DNA of 64,000 nt from Embiotoca jacksoni (taxonomy: Eukaryota > Chordata > Actinopteri > Embiotocidae), in contig JAKOON010000007.1 in assembly GCA_022577435.1 (NCBI GenBank), forward strand, positions 19,668,866 through 19,732,865, given 5' to 3'. The notes beneath the pieces are model-generated. The model had not been told where the DNA came from and ran no database searches. It saw only the letters and a program-made list of their open reading frames with translations. This document shows, piece after piece, positions 8,343-19,078 of the stretch. A program made the position numbers and the translations under genes. Numbering within the stretch: position 1 is the stretch's first letter; each line of letters begins with the position of its first letter.

Positions 8343-10024
8343 TGTAACCAAGGTAACTTTCAGTAGCCCAATTTACAGACGTTCCCTCAACGTCTCACCA
8401 AGCGAGCTAGTGGTCTGAATGTCCTGGCGGTTGCACGTAGCAGAGCTGTTAGCCCACTCTCTGAGCCACGCACTCAGCTACCGGAGACCCCGCAGCTAAG
8501 ACAGGTGCAGGAGGTGTGGTGGAAATTAATGTATTTCCTTGTGAGAAATCAAAAGTATTCAAAGCTCGCTGTCTTTTAGTATTTATTCCAAGATAAGATA
8601 TAGAAAATTATGAAAGCGTACAAATCACCAAACCTGAGCCAAGCGAGTATGACGAGTACAGACAAGTACAAACAGAGTCACAGTATACTATTCAGCTGAA
8701 TAGTTGGAGAGAGTTTCTTTACCCGCAGAAGATTAAGAAAGTCTGACAAATGCGTTAAATACACATCCAAGAGGTGTCCTCTCCCACCCCTAACCCAATG
8801 AGCACAGCGTATACATCAATGCTTAGTCAGCTGTACATTGAACCGTGGACTCTCGTTAACTAAAGATAATACGTGTGCTCCAGGAAAGCAAACACTGCTG
8901 AACTTAAACATGGGTTCGATTACATAGAAGAAGCATAGGGATTACATATACATGTTTCGCCTCCAAAAACACCCTGCTGATACAGGAGCAAAGGGTCAGC
9001 TACAGATCAGTTGCATAAGATGAATTTTTCTCCGACAGGAGGCAGACAAGATTTGGAGCAAACTACAATATTTTGAGATCCCCAAGAGATATCGAGTGAA
9101 CTTAGCAGTATTGCAAGTATTACATGGTGAGCCGCAGCGGAGCTGTCGATGGAGAAGTAATCACTGGAACGAACTCTGTCGGCCGTTTTTTCCCAATTAA
9201 GTGGATTATCCTGGGTGGTTTTTTTTGGGGAGGGATTCATCAAGTGACAACGAGCTGCTTCGTCTGCTATCCCGTCTGGATCTTCACCGCTGCTCGTTGA
9301 TGCTGTACGTTAAGGGGGTGGTAGGAACAAAATCCCCAAAACTTAAAGGATCCAATTTTATTGGCACTTTGTTTCCTGAGATCTGAGAATTTTTTGGGAT
9401 TCAAACAAAAAAAACAAAAGATGAATGGTGAACTTTGACTGTAAAAGACTAAAACAGACTATTAAGAACTAACAACTGAATTATTTTTGGGTTTAACAGA
9501 GTTCAGAGGTTTATACTGATTTGAGAGTGACTTTATTTGCCATATGAAATTCCATGGTTGTATATCCAATTTTGTTACATGGTAATTTGAGTTAAGTGGA
9601 ATTCATTTTTTTGTTAAGAGCTTAAGTTGAGTTAATGTGAGATTTAAAGGTATTGTTCAATTGAGATGATTTAAATGATTTTGTAAATATATTCCTTCGT
9701 TAACACTTCTTGAATCATTGGTTGTGTGTGCTTTGTGGGCTGGAGGTCTCATTGCTCTTATATAGAGTTGCTACCACCAATCTCCTTATCGAACGTAGTG
9801 ATTGAAATTAAGTGAACTGTAACCAAGATAACCTGCAAAATCTTGGCCTGAACTATTAAAGAACCACAGATACATGATATTACATATCTATGTAATATTA
9901 AAGAACCACAGATACATGATATTACATATCTATGTAATATCATGTATCTGTGGTTCTTTAATAGTAGGGCCAGGGTTAGAAGCATTTAGCAACCTTTAGT
10001 AAAAGATTACGTGCTACAACAGCA
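8343..10024 (+). mobile_element. 3' LTR region of the Ty3/gypsy element
   Basis: It begins TGTAACC right after the polypurine tract. Its last ~380 bp (9646-10024) match the 5' LTR fragment at 2549-2852. If it is one LTR it is ~1.68 kb, which is long. Alternatively 8515-9640, which begins TGTGGTGG and has no counterpart in the 5' copy, could be a second inserted sequence. The 3' end stops at ACAACAGCA and lacks the AGAGTTACA seen in the 5' copy, so the terminus is eroded. No matching target-site duplication was found. A duplicated, perfectly palindromic segment lies at 9855-9962. Confidence 0.65.
9855..9962. repeat. Direct repeat plus perfect 32-bp palindrome in the gypsy LTR
   Basis: Positions 9855-9896 are repeated exactly at 9897-9938. 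In addition 9897-9928 is perfectly complementary to 9931-9962 with a 2-nt loop (TC), giving a 32-bp hairpin stem. The 5' LTR at about 2758-2800 has only a short related sequence (TTAAAGAACCACAGATAC), so the expansion is specific to the 3' copy. Confidence 0.95.
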
Positions 10025-10277
10025 TTTATTATTTAATGTAATGCACAGTAGAACTTGGTGCTGACAGTCTGAGGGGATGAATCCAAAGTACACAGCCCTG
10101 TGAATGTCAAAGAAAACCCACCAACAACACACTCCCTGTTGCACCGTTTGGCCCACCTCAGCGCAGCAGAGTTCGCCGTGGTCTACGAAAACTGCAAATC
10201 AGCGCACTCATACCTACACAGAAGAGGGAAAGAGAGACGGCAGAAAACCCCGACCTTCACCAGGTAAAGTATCGACA
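10025..10277. other. Unassigned DNA downstream of the gypsy element
   Basis: This stretch is less AT-rich than its surroundings (for example CTCAGCGCAGCAGAGTTCG). I recognise no gene or repeat, but it precedes a segment shared with 31240-31330 and may be part of the same mobile element. Confidence 0.35.
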
Positions 10278-10370
10278 TGATATAATTAGAGCCTACACTG
10301 GGTTTTTGCTATGATTACAAATGTGATCACAAATCTTTTTTCTGTATATTTTCCCTGGGAACTGCATATA
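10278..10370 (+). mobile_element. Fragment shared with the putative DNA transposon at 30.9-31.5 kb
   Basis: The sequence reads GATATAATTAGAGCCTACAC, then GGGTTTTTGCTATGATTA and AAATGTGATCACA. Positions 31240-31330 carry the same words in the same order with few differences. Two dispersed copies in one window indicate an interspersed repeat; the family is not identified. Confidence 0.6.
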
Positions 10371-10526
10371 TGTAAAATAAATTACTTAAATTAGTGGTAG
10401 TGAGGTAAAGTAAAGATAGATAAAATGTCTGAAGCAAGGTGGCAATGTGTTAGTTTCCTTAAATGTCTTACATATATCTTTGCAGTACATTGGCAGTGTG
10501 TTAGCTACCACACCTTTTGGAGTGTT

Positions 10527-10561
10527 CACACACACACACACACACACACACTCACGCACAC

Positions 10562-10602
<41 letters not shown>

Positions 10603-10630
10603 CACACACGCACACTCACATGCACACATG
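10527..10630. repeat. Imperfect (CA)n microsatellite with CGCA variants
   Basis: CA repeats interrupted by CTCACGCACA, ACGCAC and CATGCACA variants. The short open frames on both strands are artefacts. Confidence 0.95.
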
Positions 10631-10689
10631 CTCCATATATCCTTCCCTGGGCACAGTGCCACACTCCTCATCATGTTTGTCTGGGCTAA

Positions 10690-10990
10690 TCGCCCAGTCG
10701 CCGCCTCCTCCCTGCATTAACTTTGTTAGAAAAGAGACACCTCGTTAATGACGGTGCTAATTGAATGAAATGGCCATACTAACGAGCATAAAACCTCCCA
10801 CTCACATTTTGCTAATTAACAGCACACTGGCTTAATTACAACAGTAGAAACACATGCAGTGCTGCCTCGTTACTGTTAATTGCCGCAGCTAACAGGGATT
10901 TATGGTAATTGGCTGTGTAAGCGTTGTTAACGAGAGGTTGAATTAGCTAGACACAGAGACAAGCGGAGAGCAGAGATGTCCCAGTGCTAA
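10690..10990. promoter_or_regulatory. Candidate conserved noncoding block rich in TAAT cores
   Basis: Within 300 bp there are many homeodomain-like cores: GTTAATGAC, GCTAATTGAA, GCTAATTAACAG, CTTAATTACA, GTTAATTGCC, GGTAATTGGC, GAATTAGC and GCTAATTGAC. Base composition is more balanced than the flanks, with no open frame and no repeat-family match. This is typical of vertebrate conserved enhancers near developmental genes. Conservation itself cannot be seen from one sequence, so this is inference. Confidence 0.35.
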
Positions 10991-11834
10991 TTGACACTGG
11001 GTAGACTCTTCTGCTATTGGTTGGAGCTGGGGTTCTGCAAGGCTGTATTGATCATCTGGTTGGCTAGTTTGATATCATATTCTCCTCTCCTGAGAGCCAG
11101 TTGTGATGTTGGTGGAACACCACCAGGAGACAAACCATAACCCAGGCAAAACAATTAGGAACTCCAGCCATTTGATTGGATGATACTACAACAAGCTTGT
11201 GTACTATATCTATACATAGAACTGTTACTCCTATTAGTACTGCTGGAGTTACCGTTACTGACCCCACCAACCTTTACTATTTGTTGTTTCTCTATGCTGT
11301 TCTTTTCTCTCTCCACTTTCCCCTCACCCACCTCTGAGTTTTTTTTTGTTTGTTTTTTTGCTGCCAAAGCTCACTCATGCGCGGATTAAATTGTTGTGTT
11401 TCTGTCTGTATTATTGAAATGTATCAACCTTACAATGCAAAGTGCACTGAGATGATTACATGTTGGGTAAATTTAATTGAATTGTGTTAATGCAACTGCT
11501 GTTACCTACAATATACTGTATATTGTGTTAGTCCAAGTATTGTTGCTATAATTTGTTCTGCTGCTACTATTACTATACATACTGTACTGTTATATAAAAA
11601 ATAAGGCTCATGCTAATTCGTTTTTTATTATTATTAAAAAACAATTGTTTTTGCGCTGTTGACAATACTGGTACACCAAATTATTAGTCTGTATTAATCC
11701 GCTAATGAAAATAGTCTCCAAAAATGTCTCTCCTTCCTGCTGTTTGAGAGGTACTAGATGAAAAAATACCCCATTCTAAGTTAAAGTTCTGCCTTACGTT
11801 GGTTAAGAAAAGGTAATTAAAGTATTATAGTATA

Positions 11835-11838
<4 letters not shown>
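10991..11838. other. AT-rich intergenic DNA, no gene seen
   Basis: Holds short T and A runs and a CT-rich patch near 11280-11340. Nothing recognisable as an exon, RNA gene or mobile element. Confidence 0.45.
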
Positions 11839-11884
<46 letters not shown>

Positions 11885-11901
11885 TTTCTCTCTCTCTCTC
11901 T
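11839..11901. repeat. (CT)n microsatellite
   Basis: A CT array with two short interruptions (GCCC and a TTT), ending exactly where the SINE at 11902 begins. Confidence 0.95.
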
Positions 11902-12280
11902 GGGTGGCACAGTGATGCAGTGGTTAGCACTGTCGCATCACAGCGAGAGGGTTCAGGGTTTGATCCCGGGCCAGATGCCTTTCTGTGTGGAGTTTGCATG
12001 ATCTCCCTTTGCCTGCCTGGGTTCTCTCCAGCTTCCTTCTACCATCCAAAGACATGCATGTCAGGTTAGTTGGTGATTCTATAAAAAAAATAGGAGAAAA
12101 AATTGCCCTTCGGTGGGAATGAGAGTGTGAATGGTCTTTGTTTCCATCTGTCTCTATATGTTGGCCCTGTGATGGACTGGCGTGTTCCCTGCCTTCACCC
12201 AAAGTGAGCTGGGATAGGCTCCCCCCCGTCAACCAGTTCAGGATAAAGCGGGTCTTGATAATGGATAAATGGATATATAT
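11902..12280 (+). mobile_element. tRNA-derived SINE, Mermaid/DANA-like
   Basis: A SINE is copied by LINE enzymes from a tRNA-like RNA polymerase III transcript. The head GGGTGGCACAGTGATGCAGT carries the A box (TGCAGTGGTTAGC) and the B box is GGTTTGATCCC. The body has the fish-typical GTGTGGAGTTTGCATGATCT, CCAAAGACATGCATGTCAGG, TTGGCCCTGTGATGGACTGG and GAGCTGGGATAGGCTCC. The 3' end GATAATGGATAAATGGA is the usual tail. It is near full length with scattered substitutions and an A-run expansion near 12082. The family is from memory of the zebrafish DANA/Mermaid type; confident as to class. Confidence 0.85.
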
Positions 12281-14230
12281 ATTCTGAAAATAGTGTGAAA
12301 TTGCCCTCAGTTTACCACAGTCCAGTGACATCCTTACAATGCACAGTTTTGTCCAATAAAAAGTCTAAACCTCAAACTTATGAACAATAAATTCCAATTT
12401 CTGATTTGAATGGATTTATTTTGAACAAATTAAAAACACACAAGATTTTACAAAATAAAAAATCAGTGCAGTGCAGGGAGATGCAGAAACCAATGTGCTT
12501 ATTTGAAGCCTCCACCCAATAATGTTACAAATTTTGTGATAGAAAATACAAAGTTTACATGCAGAAATAATATCGCTACGTAAAAAAAATAATAGAAACA
12601 AATAACAACAGAATATAGGCTATAACAATCACAACAAAAACAATAAAGTCAATATAAAAGCAAAAAATGATGTGTGGTGATGGATGAGAGGGTATATGCG
12701 TATTATTAGAATACATATTGCAACTATTTAAACAGGTAAAACTAAAAGCAGCAAATTCTAGAGAATCTGGGATAAATAAACATTTGGTATTTTTCCATTA
12801 GAACATCCAAATAGCTGACAATTTAAAGTTAACTTTTATGTTTAAAGCAGCTAATAGCTAAAGCTATTCAGTAATTGTTGTGAAGTAAAATATGCAATAT
12901 GTCTCATTGAATTGTAGAGGTAGAGGTATGAAGTATCAGGACAATGCCTGAGTAAATGTACGTACTTGTGTCATGGTCTGTGAATTGTGACAACTTGGTT
13001 TTGGTGATTTAATGCTATTTGTTGACAATCAGAAACAGAATAACCCGGCTTTACCCTTAATTTATAATAATATCAGTACTGCTGGTACTCCTTTCTATTT
13101 TTATAGACCGGTTCACACAGCAGCTCTTTCAGCCATTTATTTCCCTCACCTCCTCCCTCACCCCCTTTCTCATTTCTCCCTTCCTTACTTCTTAATTTGC
13201 TCCTTCATCTTCCCTCTCCCCACCCTCACCTCTTCTTCATATTCACTGGCTTTTATTTCCCTCCTTCTTATGAAGCGATTATGGTTATATGTTCAGTTGA
13301 GGACCACTCAGGCAGACACAGTCTTGATTGGTATGCATGTCTTATTACACCATCACACAATCTCCCGTTGTGTGTGTGTGTGTGCGCCCTGGCAGATCTC
13401 TCACAGCTCATTGGTTATATATGAAGGAATGTCAGTTAGTCATTGGTTAAAAGATCTGGTTAGCATCCACATTGGCCTCTTATTACCGCCTACACGCAAT
13501 GAATGCAGATAAGAGCATGTGTGAGCGCGTGTGTGCGTTAAGTTGACAGAATTTGTAAATGTTCCATGATGTGTCTGTTTGTGTGTGACAGACCAAGTGA
13601 AACAGACAGAGAGAGAGACAAATGGGTAGACGGACAAAGACACTGAGAAGACTGACAGAGAATTACATGTTGACTTGTTTTCGAGGACGCTTGAACAAAC
13701 ACATTTCGATGCTCACAAACACTTACACGCCAAGCAGTGTTGTGTTCAAGATCTCCCGAGATGAGAACAGCAAAGTCTACATCCAGAAAAATATGGTCAA
13801 CATATTTACAACTATCACTCAAAACGTATGTGGTTTTACATGTTATTTTCTACAAACTGTTAGCTGGTTCAACTTAAAAAGTAAAAAAAATACCCTAAAA
13901 GTCTACTTTATACAGAAGGGCATTGCATTAAACAAAAAAGAAAAGAAATCTGGAGATCTTATCTCATAATTATGTCTTACTGTCTCATAATTACAAGAAA
14001 AGATCTTATAGTCACGAGATCCTTAGTCGTAATTAGACTGCCCTCCGTGCCCCACCACCTCCATGTGCCCAACACCAAACAACACTTCCTTTTTTCACTC
14101 AACAATCTAATGCCGGATATATAACACTGTAAACCAATGTTAAGTAAAAGTAAATTATACAACAAAATAAAAGAGGGCACAAGGTACAGGGAAAGGTGGG
14201 TCACTTGGTCACTGGGCTGGTTGAGATGTG
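12281..14230. other. AT-rich intergenic DNA with a pyrimidine-rich patch
   Basis: Positions 12410-12700 may be an antisense LINE-type tail (TTTATTTTGAACAAATTAAA), but I cannot assign it. Positions 13140-13270 are CT-rich and give a spurious 166-codon frame at 13012-13512. A short TG run lies near 13370. No exon is recognisable. Confidence 0.4.
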
Positions 14231-14285
14231 TTGAGGGGTTCAATTCAATGCAATTCATTTTTATTCATATAGCATAAAATCAGTG
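14231..14285 (-). mobile_element. Short antisense LINE 3' tail
   Basis: TTCAATTCAATGCAATTCAT followed by TTTTATTCATATAGCATAAA is the reverse complement of the LINE 3' terminus and (GAATT)n-type tail seen at 15750-15806. Only the tail remains. Confidence 0.45.
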
Positions 14286-14539
14286 GCAATCCTGCTCACA
14301 ACGTTTACTTGTTTGTAGTTCATATAATGCATTTTACAAACCTATACAAGGTTACTTAAGAATTTGTATGTTTGTTCTACAGTGATAAAGTAAACGTGAT
14401 TCTTTGCAAATGCTGTGCATCTGATCCAGACCATTACTTGTATGTACAATTCTATAACCTCCCCTGTTCTCCTTAGCCAGGTCATCTTTAAATGACATTG
14501 TTTGTGTAATTTGTTGTGTGGACTAAACTTTAGAAACTA

Positions 14540-14880
14540 TTTAATGATAATAATGATAAACTTTATTTATATTGTACTTTACCAAACTGAATTACAAAGT
14601 GTCACAAGGCAAAGCATCAAATACAAATAAAAATACTAAAGACAAATAAAGCTGTAAAAATCAGCAAACATCGTATAAATCATTGCGTTTAATAATGTCT
14701 CAAGAAGTGTTTTAAAGGATCTAAGTTGAATTTAGACCACAACCCTGTAATGGCACACTTATAAAGATATGTTTTTAAGAAGAATTTAAAAGAAGATAAG
14801 GAGCTTTGCAGTCTGATCTCCTCAGGGAGGTTGTTCGAGAAAGTGGGGGCCCTAAACAAAAAAAGGCAAATGTTATGCCA
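14540..14880 (-). mobile_element. Antisense L2-like LINE 3' remnant
   Basis: The segment starts AAACTTTATTTATATTGTAC and AAGTGTCACAAGGCAAAG, then reaches CTGATCTCCTCAGGGAGGTT and GAAAGTGGGGGCCCTAAAC. These are the reverse complement of the end of ORF2 and the 3' end of common fish L2-type LINEs, where the minus strand encodes a Leu-Pro-rich ORF2 terminus. It is strongly decayed and carries no reverse transcriptase motif. Confidence 0.5.
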
Positions 14881-15640
14881 AGTTCAGCCAGCCTGTCAAG
14901 AAATGCATGCACCTCACAGGGTCTCCCCACAGAAAAAGGGAAAACTACCAGACATTTTAATGACTTGGCAGGCTACTTGCTAAAAACAATATAATCGTAT
15001 TTGTCAGGTTCAGTAAAGATGATAAATATCTGAACTTCTTTGTTCATCAAAGTCAATCTTTTATGGACTCAGTTGTGGAAGCATTTTCTTGATATTGTTG
15101 GTCAATCTCCTAATATTTGTTAGTGTGAATGTTTTGCAGCTGGATTTCAGATAGTAATACAAACAAAAGGTTTTAAAATGTGGACACATGAATGTGGCAT
15201 GTAAAATTCACTCTGTGCTAATGAAACCATTTGATTACCACAAACATTTTTTAATTGGCGTCACTGAATTAAGGGGGTGCATGCATTAATCGGTGGAACT
15301 GATTGTTGTCCTTGAGTAATGCATCCCCTATTAGTCCATTAGAAAATGTATAAAATTCACCCCGTGGAGACAAAACAACCAAAAGTACTGTATCTGCTCA
15401 TGACAGCATTTGATTCATAGATTCAGTTATTCTTGGCAGTCAGGCACAACACTGGTCACTCTTGGTCTTCATCTTGCAAGTTCGTCCACAACCCGTTCAG
15501 CAGAAAAGCAGTTTGACAATAAGTACAACTGTGACAAGACCTTGTTGAATGCACACAGCATCCTCTGTTGCCTGAAAGCAAAACAACCAAGCAGCAGCAT
15601 AACCAATTAACCAATCAGAGCAGAGCGTCCCTCCGGTAAC
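14881..15640. other. Intergenic DNA, no gene seen
   Basis: AT-rich sequence with scattered short frames. I see no recognisable repeat or regulatory signature. Confidence 0.4.
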
Positions 15641-15806
15641 CAGTAGCATTAACAATGTAAGATATGTTAGGGTCCTTTGTATAATGTTGCAAAGTTATAT
15701 TGTGAAGACTTTACTGTGTTAAGTGCCTTGAAATAACCTGTGTTGTGATATGGTACAATATAAATAAAATTGAATTGAATTGAATAAAATTGAATTGAAT
15801 GGAATT
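15641..15806 (+). mobile_element. LINE 3' end with (GAATT)n tail
   Basis: TTGTGAAGACTTTACTGTGT, TAAGTGCCTTGAAATAACCT and TGTTGTGATATGGTACAATA lead into a tail built of TTGAA/GAATT units (15766-15806). It is the same 3' end as at 2300-2400 and 40100-40260. Only the 3' untranslated part is present, as expected for a 5'-truncated LINE insertion. Confidence 0.65.
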
Positions 15807-16229
15807 GAGTGACATACCGGGATGGGAATTGCGGTCACCATAACTGCAGGGTTACTTACCAACAATATCACACACGATTGGAAGCAGGACCAAAAGAACT
15901 GAGTGGGGTAATTACTTGTCCGGCAGAAATGTTGTGTCGGCATCAGTTTTTAATCCCTTTTGGGACCAATAGCTTTCTCCTTCATGGAGAAGCCTGTGCA
16001 GTATTTACTGTTTTCATTTCTGCTTGGTTGAATATTTTCTAGCTGCTTTGTTTAAAAAAACAAAGAGCTTGTTGATGATCAGTTTAAGTCAAGGTTTACT
16101 CCTAAAACCTTGCTGGTCCACAAGAGCTCCTCACTTACAGTAACAAAGCAGATTATATGTAACGTGTTACTTCTGTTCTTTCTGCTTCTGTGTACAGTGA
16201 GTGTGTGCTGTGCATATGCAGATGAGCAG
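15807..16229. other. Intergenic DNA, no gene seen
   Basis: No recognisable coding, RNA or repeat feature. Confidence 0.4.
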
Positions 16230-16470
16230 TGTGTGTGTTGCGTTGTGACAGGGACTAATGTCTAAATCAGCCAGACTCCATCGCCCTGTCGCCCCGCTCC
16301 TCTACAAATGTCACCTGTTCCCGGCCAGTGATTTGCATAATGTAAAGCTTCTCAGTCGTAACGGTCCGATTAGCGGCAGGGAGCGGCAGGATCATTCCTG
16401 ACGCACCAAACTGTTAACGGCTCTTTTTGCCAGGAACAACTGTGATTAACTGAATGGGGGAGTTGTGGGG
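16230..16470. promoter_or_regulatory. Candidate conserved noncoding block
   Basis: A GC-balanced, non-repetitive stretch with TTTGCATAATG (octamer-like), GATTAGC, GTTAACGG and GTGATTAACTG and no open frame. It contrasts with the AT-rich flanks and could be an enhancer. This is inference without alignment. Confidence 0.3.
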
Positions 16471-16727
16471 GCAACAGAGGAGGGGAAGAAGGGAGGACTG
16501 GGAGAAGAAAAGAAAGAGAGAGGAGCTGGCCTGAAAATGTTTACACTCCGGTTGTAGAAACTACAGACAGGCAGGTCAGCTGCAGGTGACATAACCAAAT
16601 GATGGCACAGTTAGCGCAGCGCAAGAAGAGAGAATGGTGGAAGAAGGAGAAGGACTAAGGATGTAGAATGTTTAAAGGAGGCTAGAGAAAAGCTTAAAGT
16701 CCCCCTCCACTTCAATATATATGTATA

Positions 16728-18309
16728 TAGTGAAGGAAATAATGATTTGATCCCTTGCCGATTTTGTAAGTTTGCCCACTGACCAAGAAATGAACGGTCT
16801 AAAATTGTAATAGTAGGTTTATTTTAACAGAGACAGAATATCTAAAAAAAAAAAAATCCAGAAAATCACATCATATAAAAGTTATAAATTGATTTGTATT
16901 TGATTGTGTGAAATAAGTATTTGATCCCCTAGCAAAAGATGACTCAGTACTTGGTGAAGAAACCGTTGTTGGTGAGCACAGAGGTCAGACGTTTCTTGTA
17001 GTTGGTCTCCAGGTTTGAACACATCTCAGGAGGGATTTTGGTCGACTCCTCTTTGCAGATCCTCTCCAAATCCTTCAGGTTTCGAGGCTGTCACTTGGCA
17101 ACTCAAAGCTTCAGCTCCCTCAACAGATTTTCTATGGGATTAAGATCCGGAGACTAAGCTAGGCCACTCCATGACCTTAATGTGCTTCTTCTTGAGACGC
17201 TCCTTTGTTGCCTTGGCCGTATGTTTTGGGTCATTGTCGTGCTGGAAGACCCATCCACGACCCATTTGCCAGTGTACTGGCTGAGGGAAGGAGGTTGTCG
17301 CCCAAGATTTCACGGTCCATGGCCCCATCCATCCTCCCCTCGATACGGTGAAGTCATCCTGTCCCCTGAGCAGAGAAACACCCCCAAAGCAGAATAGTTC
17401 CACCTCCATGCTTGATGGTGTTCTTGGGGCTATAGTCAGCATTTCTCTTCCTCCAAACACGGCAAGTCCAATCGGTGCCAAAGAGCTCGATTTAGGTCTC
17501 ATCTGACCACATCACCTTCTCCCAAGCCTTCTCTGAATCATTCAGGTATTCATTGGCAAACTTCAGACGGGCCTGTACATGTGCCTCCTTGAGCAGGAGG
17601 ACCTTGCGGGCACTGTAGGATTTTAATCCATGATGGCGTAGTGTGTTACCGATGGTTGTCTTGGTGACTGTGGTCCCAGCTGTCTTGAGATCATTAACAA
17701 GTTCCTCCCGTGTAGTTCTGGGCTGATCCCTCACCTTTCTCATGATCATCGATACCCCACGAGGCTTGATCTTGCGTGGAGCCCCAGACCGACGGCGATT
17801 GATGGTCATTTTGTGTTTCTTCCATTTATGAATAATCGCAACAACAATTGTCTCCTTCTCAGCAAGCTGCTTGCCGATGGTCTTGTAGCCCATTCCAGCC
17901 TTGTGCAGGTCTACAATCTTGTCCCTGACATCCTTAGACAGCTCTTTGGTCTTGCCCATGGTGGAGAGGTTGGAATCTGATTAATTGATTCTGTGGACAG
18001 GTATCTTTTATACAGGTAACGAGTTGAGATTCTGAGTACTTTCTTAAAGCGAGAGGACTAATCTAACTGGTCTGTGGGAGCCAGAATTCTTGCTGGTTGC
18101 CAGGGGATCAAATACTTATTTCACACAATCAAATGCAAATCAATTTATAACTTTTATATGATGTGATTTTCTGGATTTTTTTTTTTTTTTTACATTCTGT
18201 TTCTCACTGTTAAAATAAACCTATCATTGCAATTATAGACTGTTCATTTCTTTGTCAGTGGGCAAACTTACAAAATCGGCAAGGGATCAAATAATTATTT
18301 CCTTCACTG
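16728..18309 (-). mobile_element. Complete Tc1-like DNA transposon with ~210-bp inverted repeats
   Basis: The 1582-bp element is bounded by TA at both sides (16726-16727 and 18310-18311), the Tc1/mariner target duplication. The terminal inverted repeats are long: 16728-16936 and 18097-18309. They share GTGAAGGAAATAAT, TTTGATCCCTTGCCGATTTT, AAATAAGTATTTGATCCC and a long middle portion. Each arm has two TTTGATCCC-type repeats, near its outer and inner ends, consistent with IR/DR-type transposase-binding sites. The outermost base of the left end is T where the right end has the usual C (CAGTGAAGG). A damaged transposase gene occupies the middle on the minus strand. It resembles the fish Tc1 group that includes Passport; that name is uncertain. 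Confidence 0.93.
16944..17959 (-). pseudogene. Tc1-like transposase pseudogene (DD34E)
   Basis: The enzyme cuts and pastes the element that contains it. The start ATG is at 17959 (MGKTKELSKDVRDKIVDLHK). The first ~120 residues hold the paired helix-turn-helix DNA-binding domain with the linker motif SGAPRKIKPRG. The catalytic core starts with Asp at 17501-17503 (MWSDET). The next codon is TAA where the family has Lys, a premature stop. The second Asp, in FQHDNDPKHT, lies at about 17230-17232, and the Glu of the NPIEN motif at 17130-17132, giving the Tc1 DD34E spacing. A further frame change lies near 17450 and another near 17150. The original stop is at 16944-16946, so nearly the full ~340 codons are present. 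It is non-functional but recent enough to read easily. Confidence 0.92.
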
Positions 18310-18311
18310 TA

Positions 18312-18997
18312 TATGTGTATGCACACATTTATATATATATATATAAATGTAGAATTTGTAGAGGTAATTTGGCTATTTTTATGGGGAAAAAAACTATTGT
18401 CTTGACGCATGACAATAAATATCGAAGAAACTAATTTTAATTGACAAAAAATGTCACTGACGTGATTGGGAAATGAAAAACACTACATTTTCTAGAGATT
18501 ACATAGATTTGTAATAACAGATATAAAACAAATTAGTTTTAACTTGGTTTTTCACATAATTAACTAATTACTACACAGAAGTAACACAACTTCCACCAAA
18601 AAGTATAAAAGTGTAAATTTGTAATGTAGTTTCCTGATATATAAATATTAATACGTGTTAATAATATCAACACATGCTCTGTATGAATAAACAAAAGGTT
18701 TAATGATACCAAATTCAAAATCAATTTGCATTCAATTAAAAAAAAAAAAAAGTATATATTTGTAAATAGGGATGCACATTTTTTTTTTTTATATATTTTT
18801 TTTTAGTCTTATACACAGATTTCAAATCTTTTGGCTGCTGATACTGATACCACATTTATAACACATTTTTTCCCACCTAAATGTAAACTCTCTCCTACAA
18901 CAGGAAGAATCATTTTCTTTGCCATTATTTTACATACATTTTTGACATGCAGGAACACAAAGGATGTCTGCATCTAACAGATGCATGAGCAGTGAAC

Positions 18998-18998
<1 letters not shown>
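18312..18998. other. AT-rich intergenic DNA
   Basis: Holds A/T homopolymer runs (18739-18752, 18780-18802) and a short TA run near 18330. No gene or known repeat was recognised. Confidence 0.45.

Positions 18999-19077
<79 letters not shown>
18999..19077. repeat. (AC)n microsatellite
   Basis: A perfect AC array of about 39 units. Confidence 0.98.

Positions 19078-19078
<1 letters not shown>

Noticed and set aside
13012..13512. A 166-codon plus-strand frame
   Set aside because: Covers a CT-rich stretch and a TG run, and has no domain.
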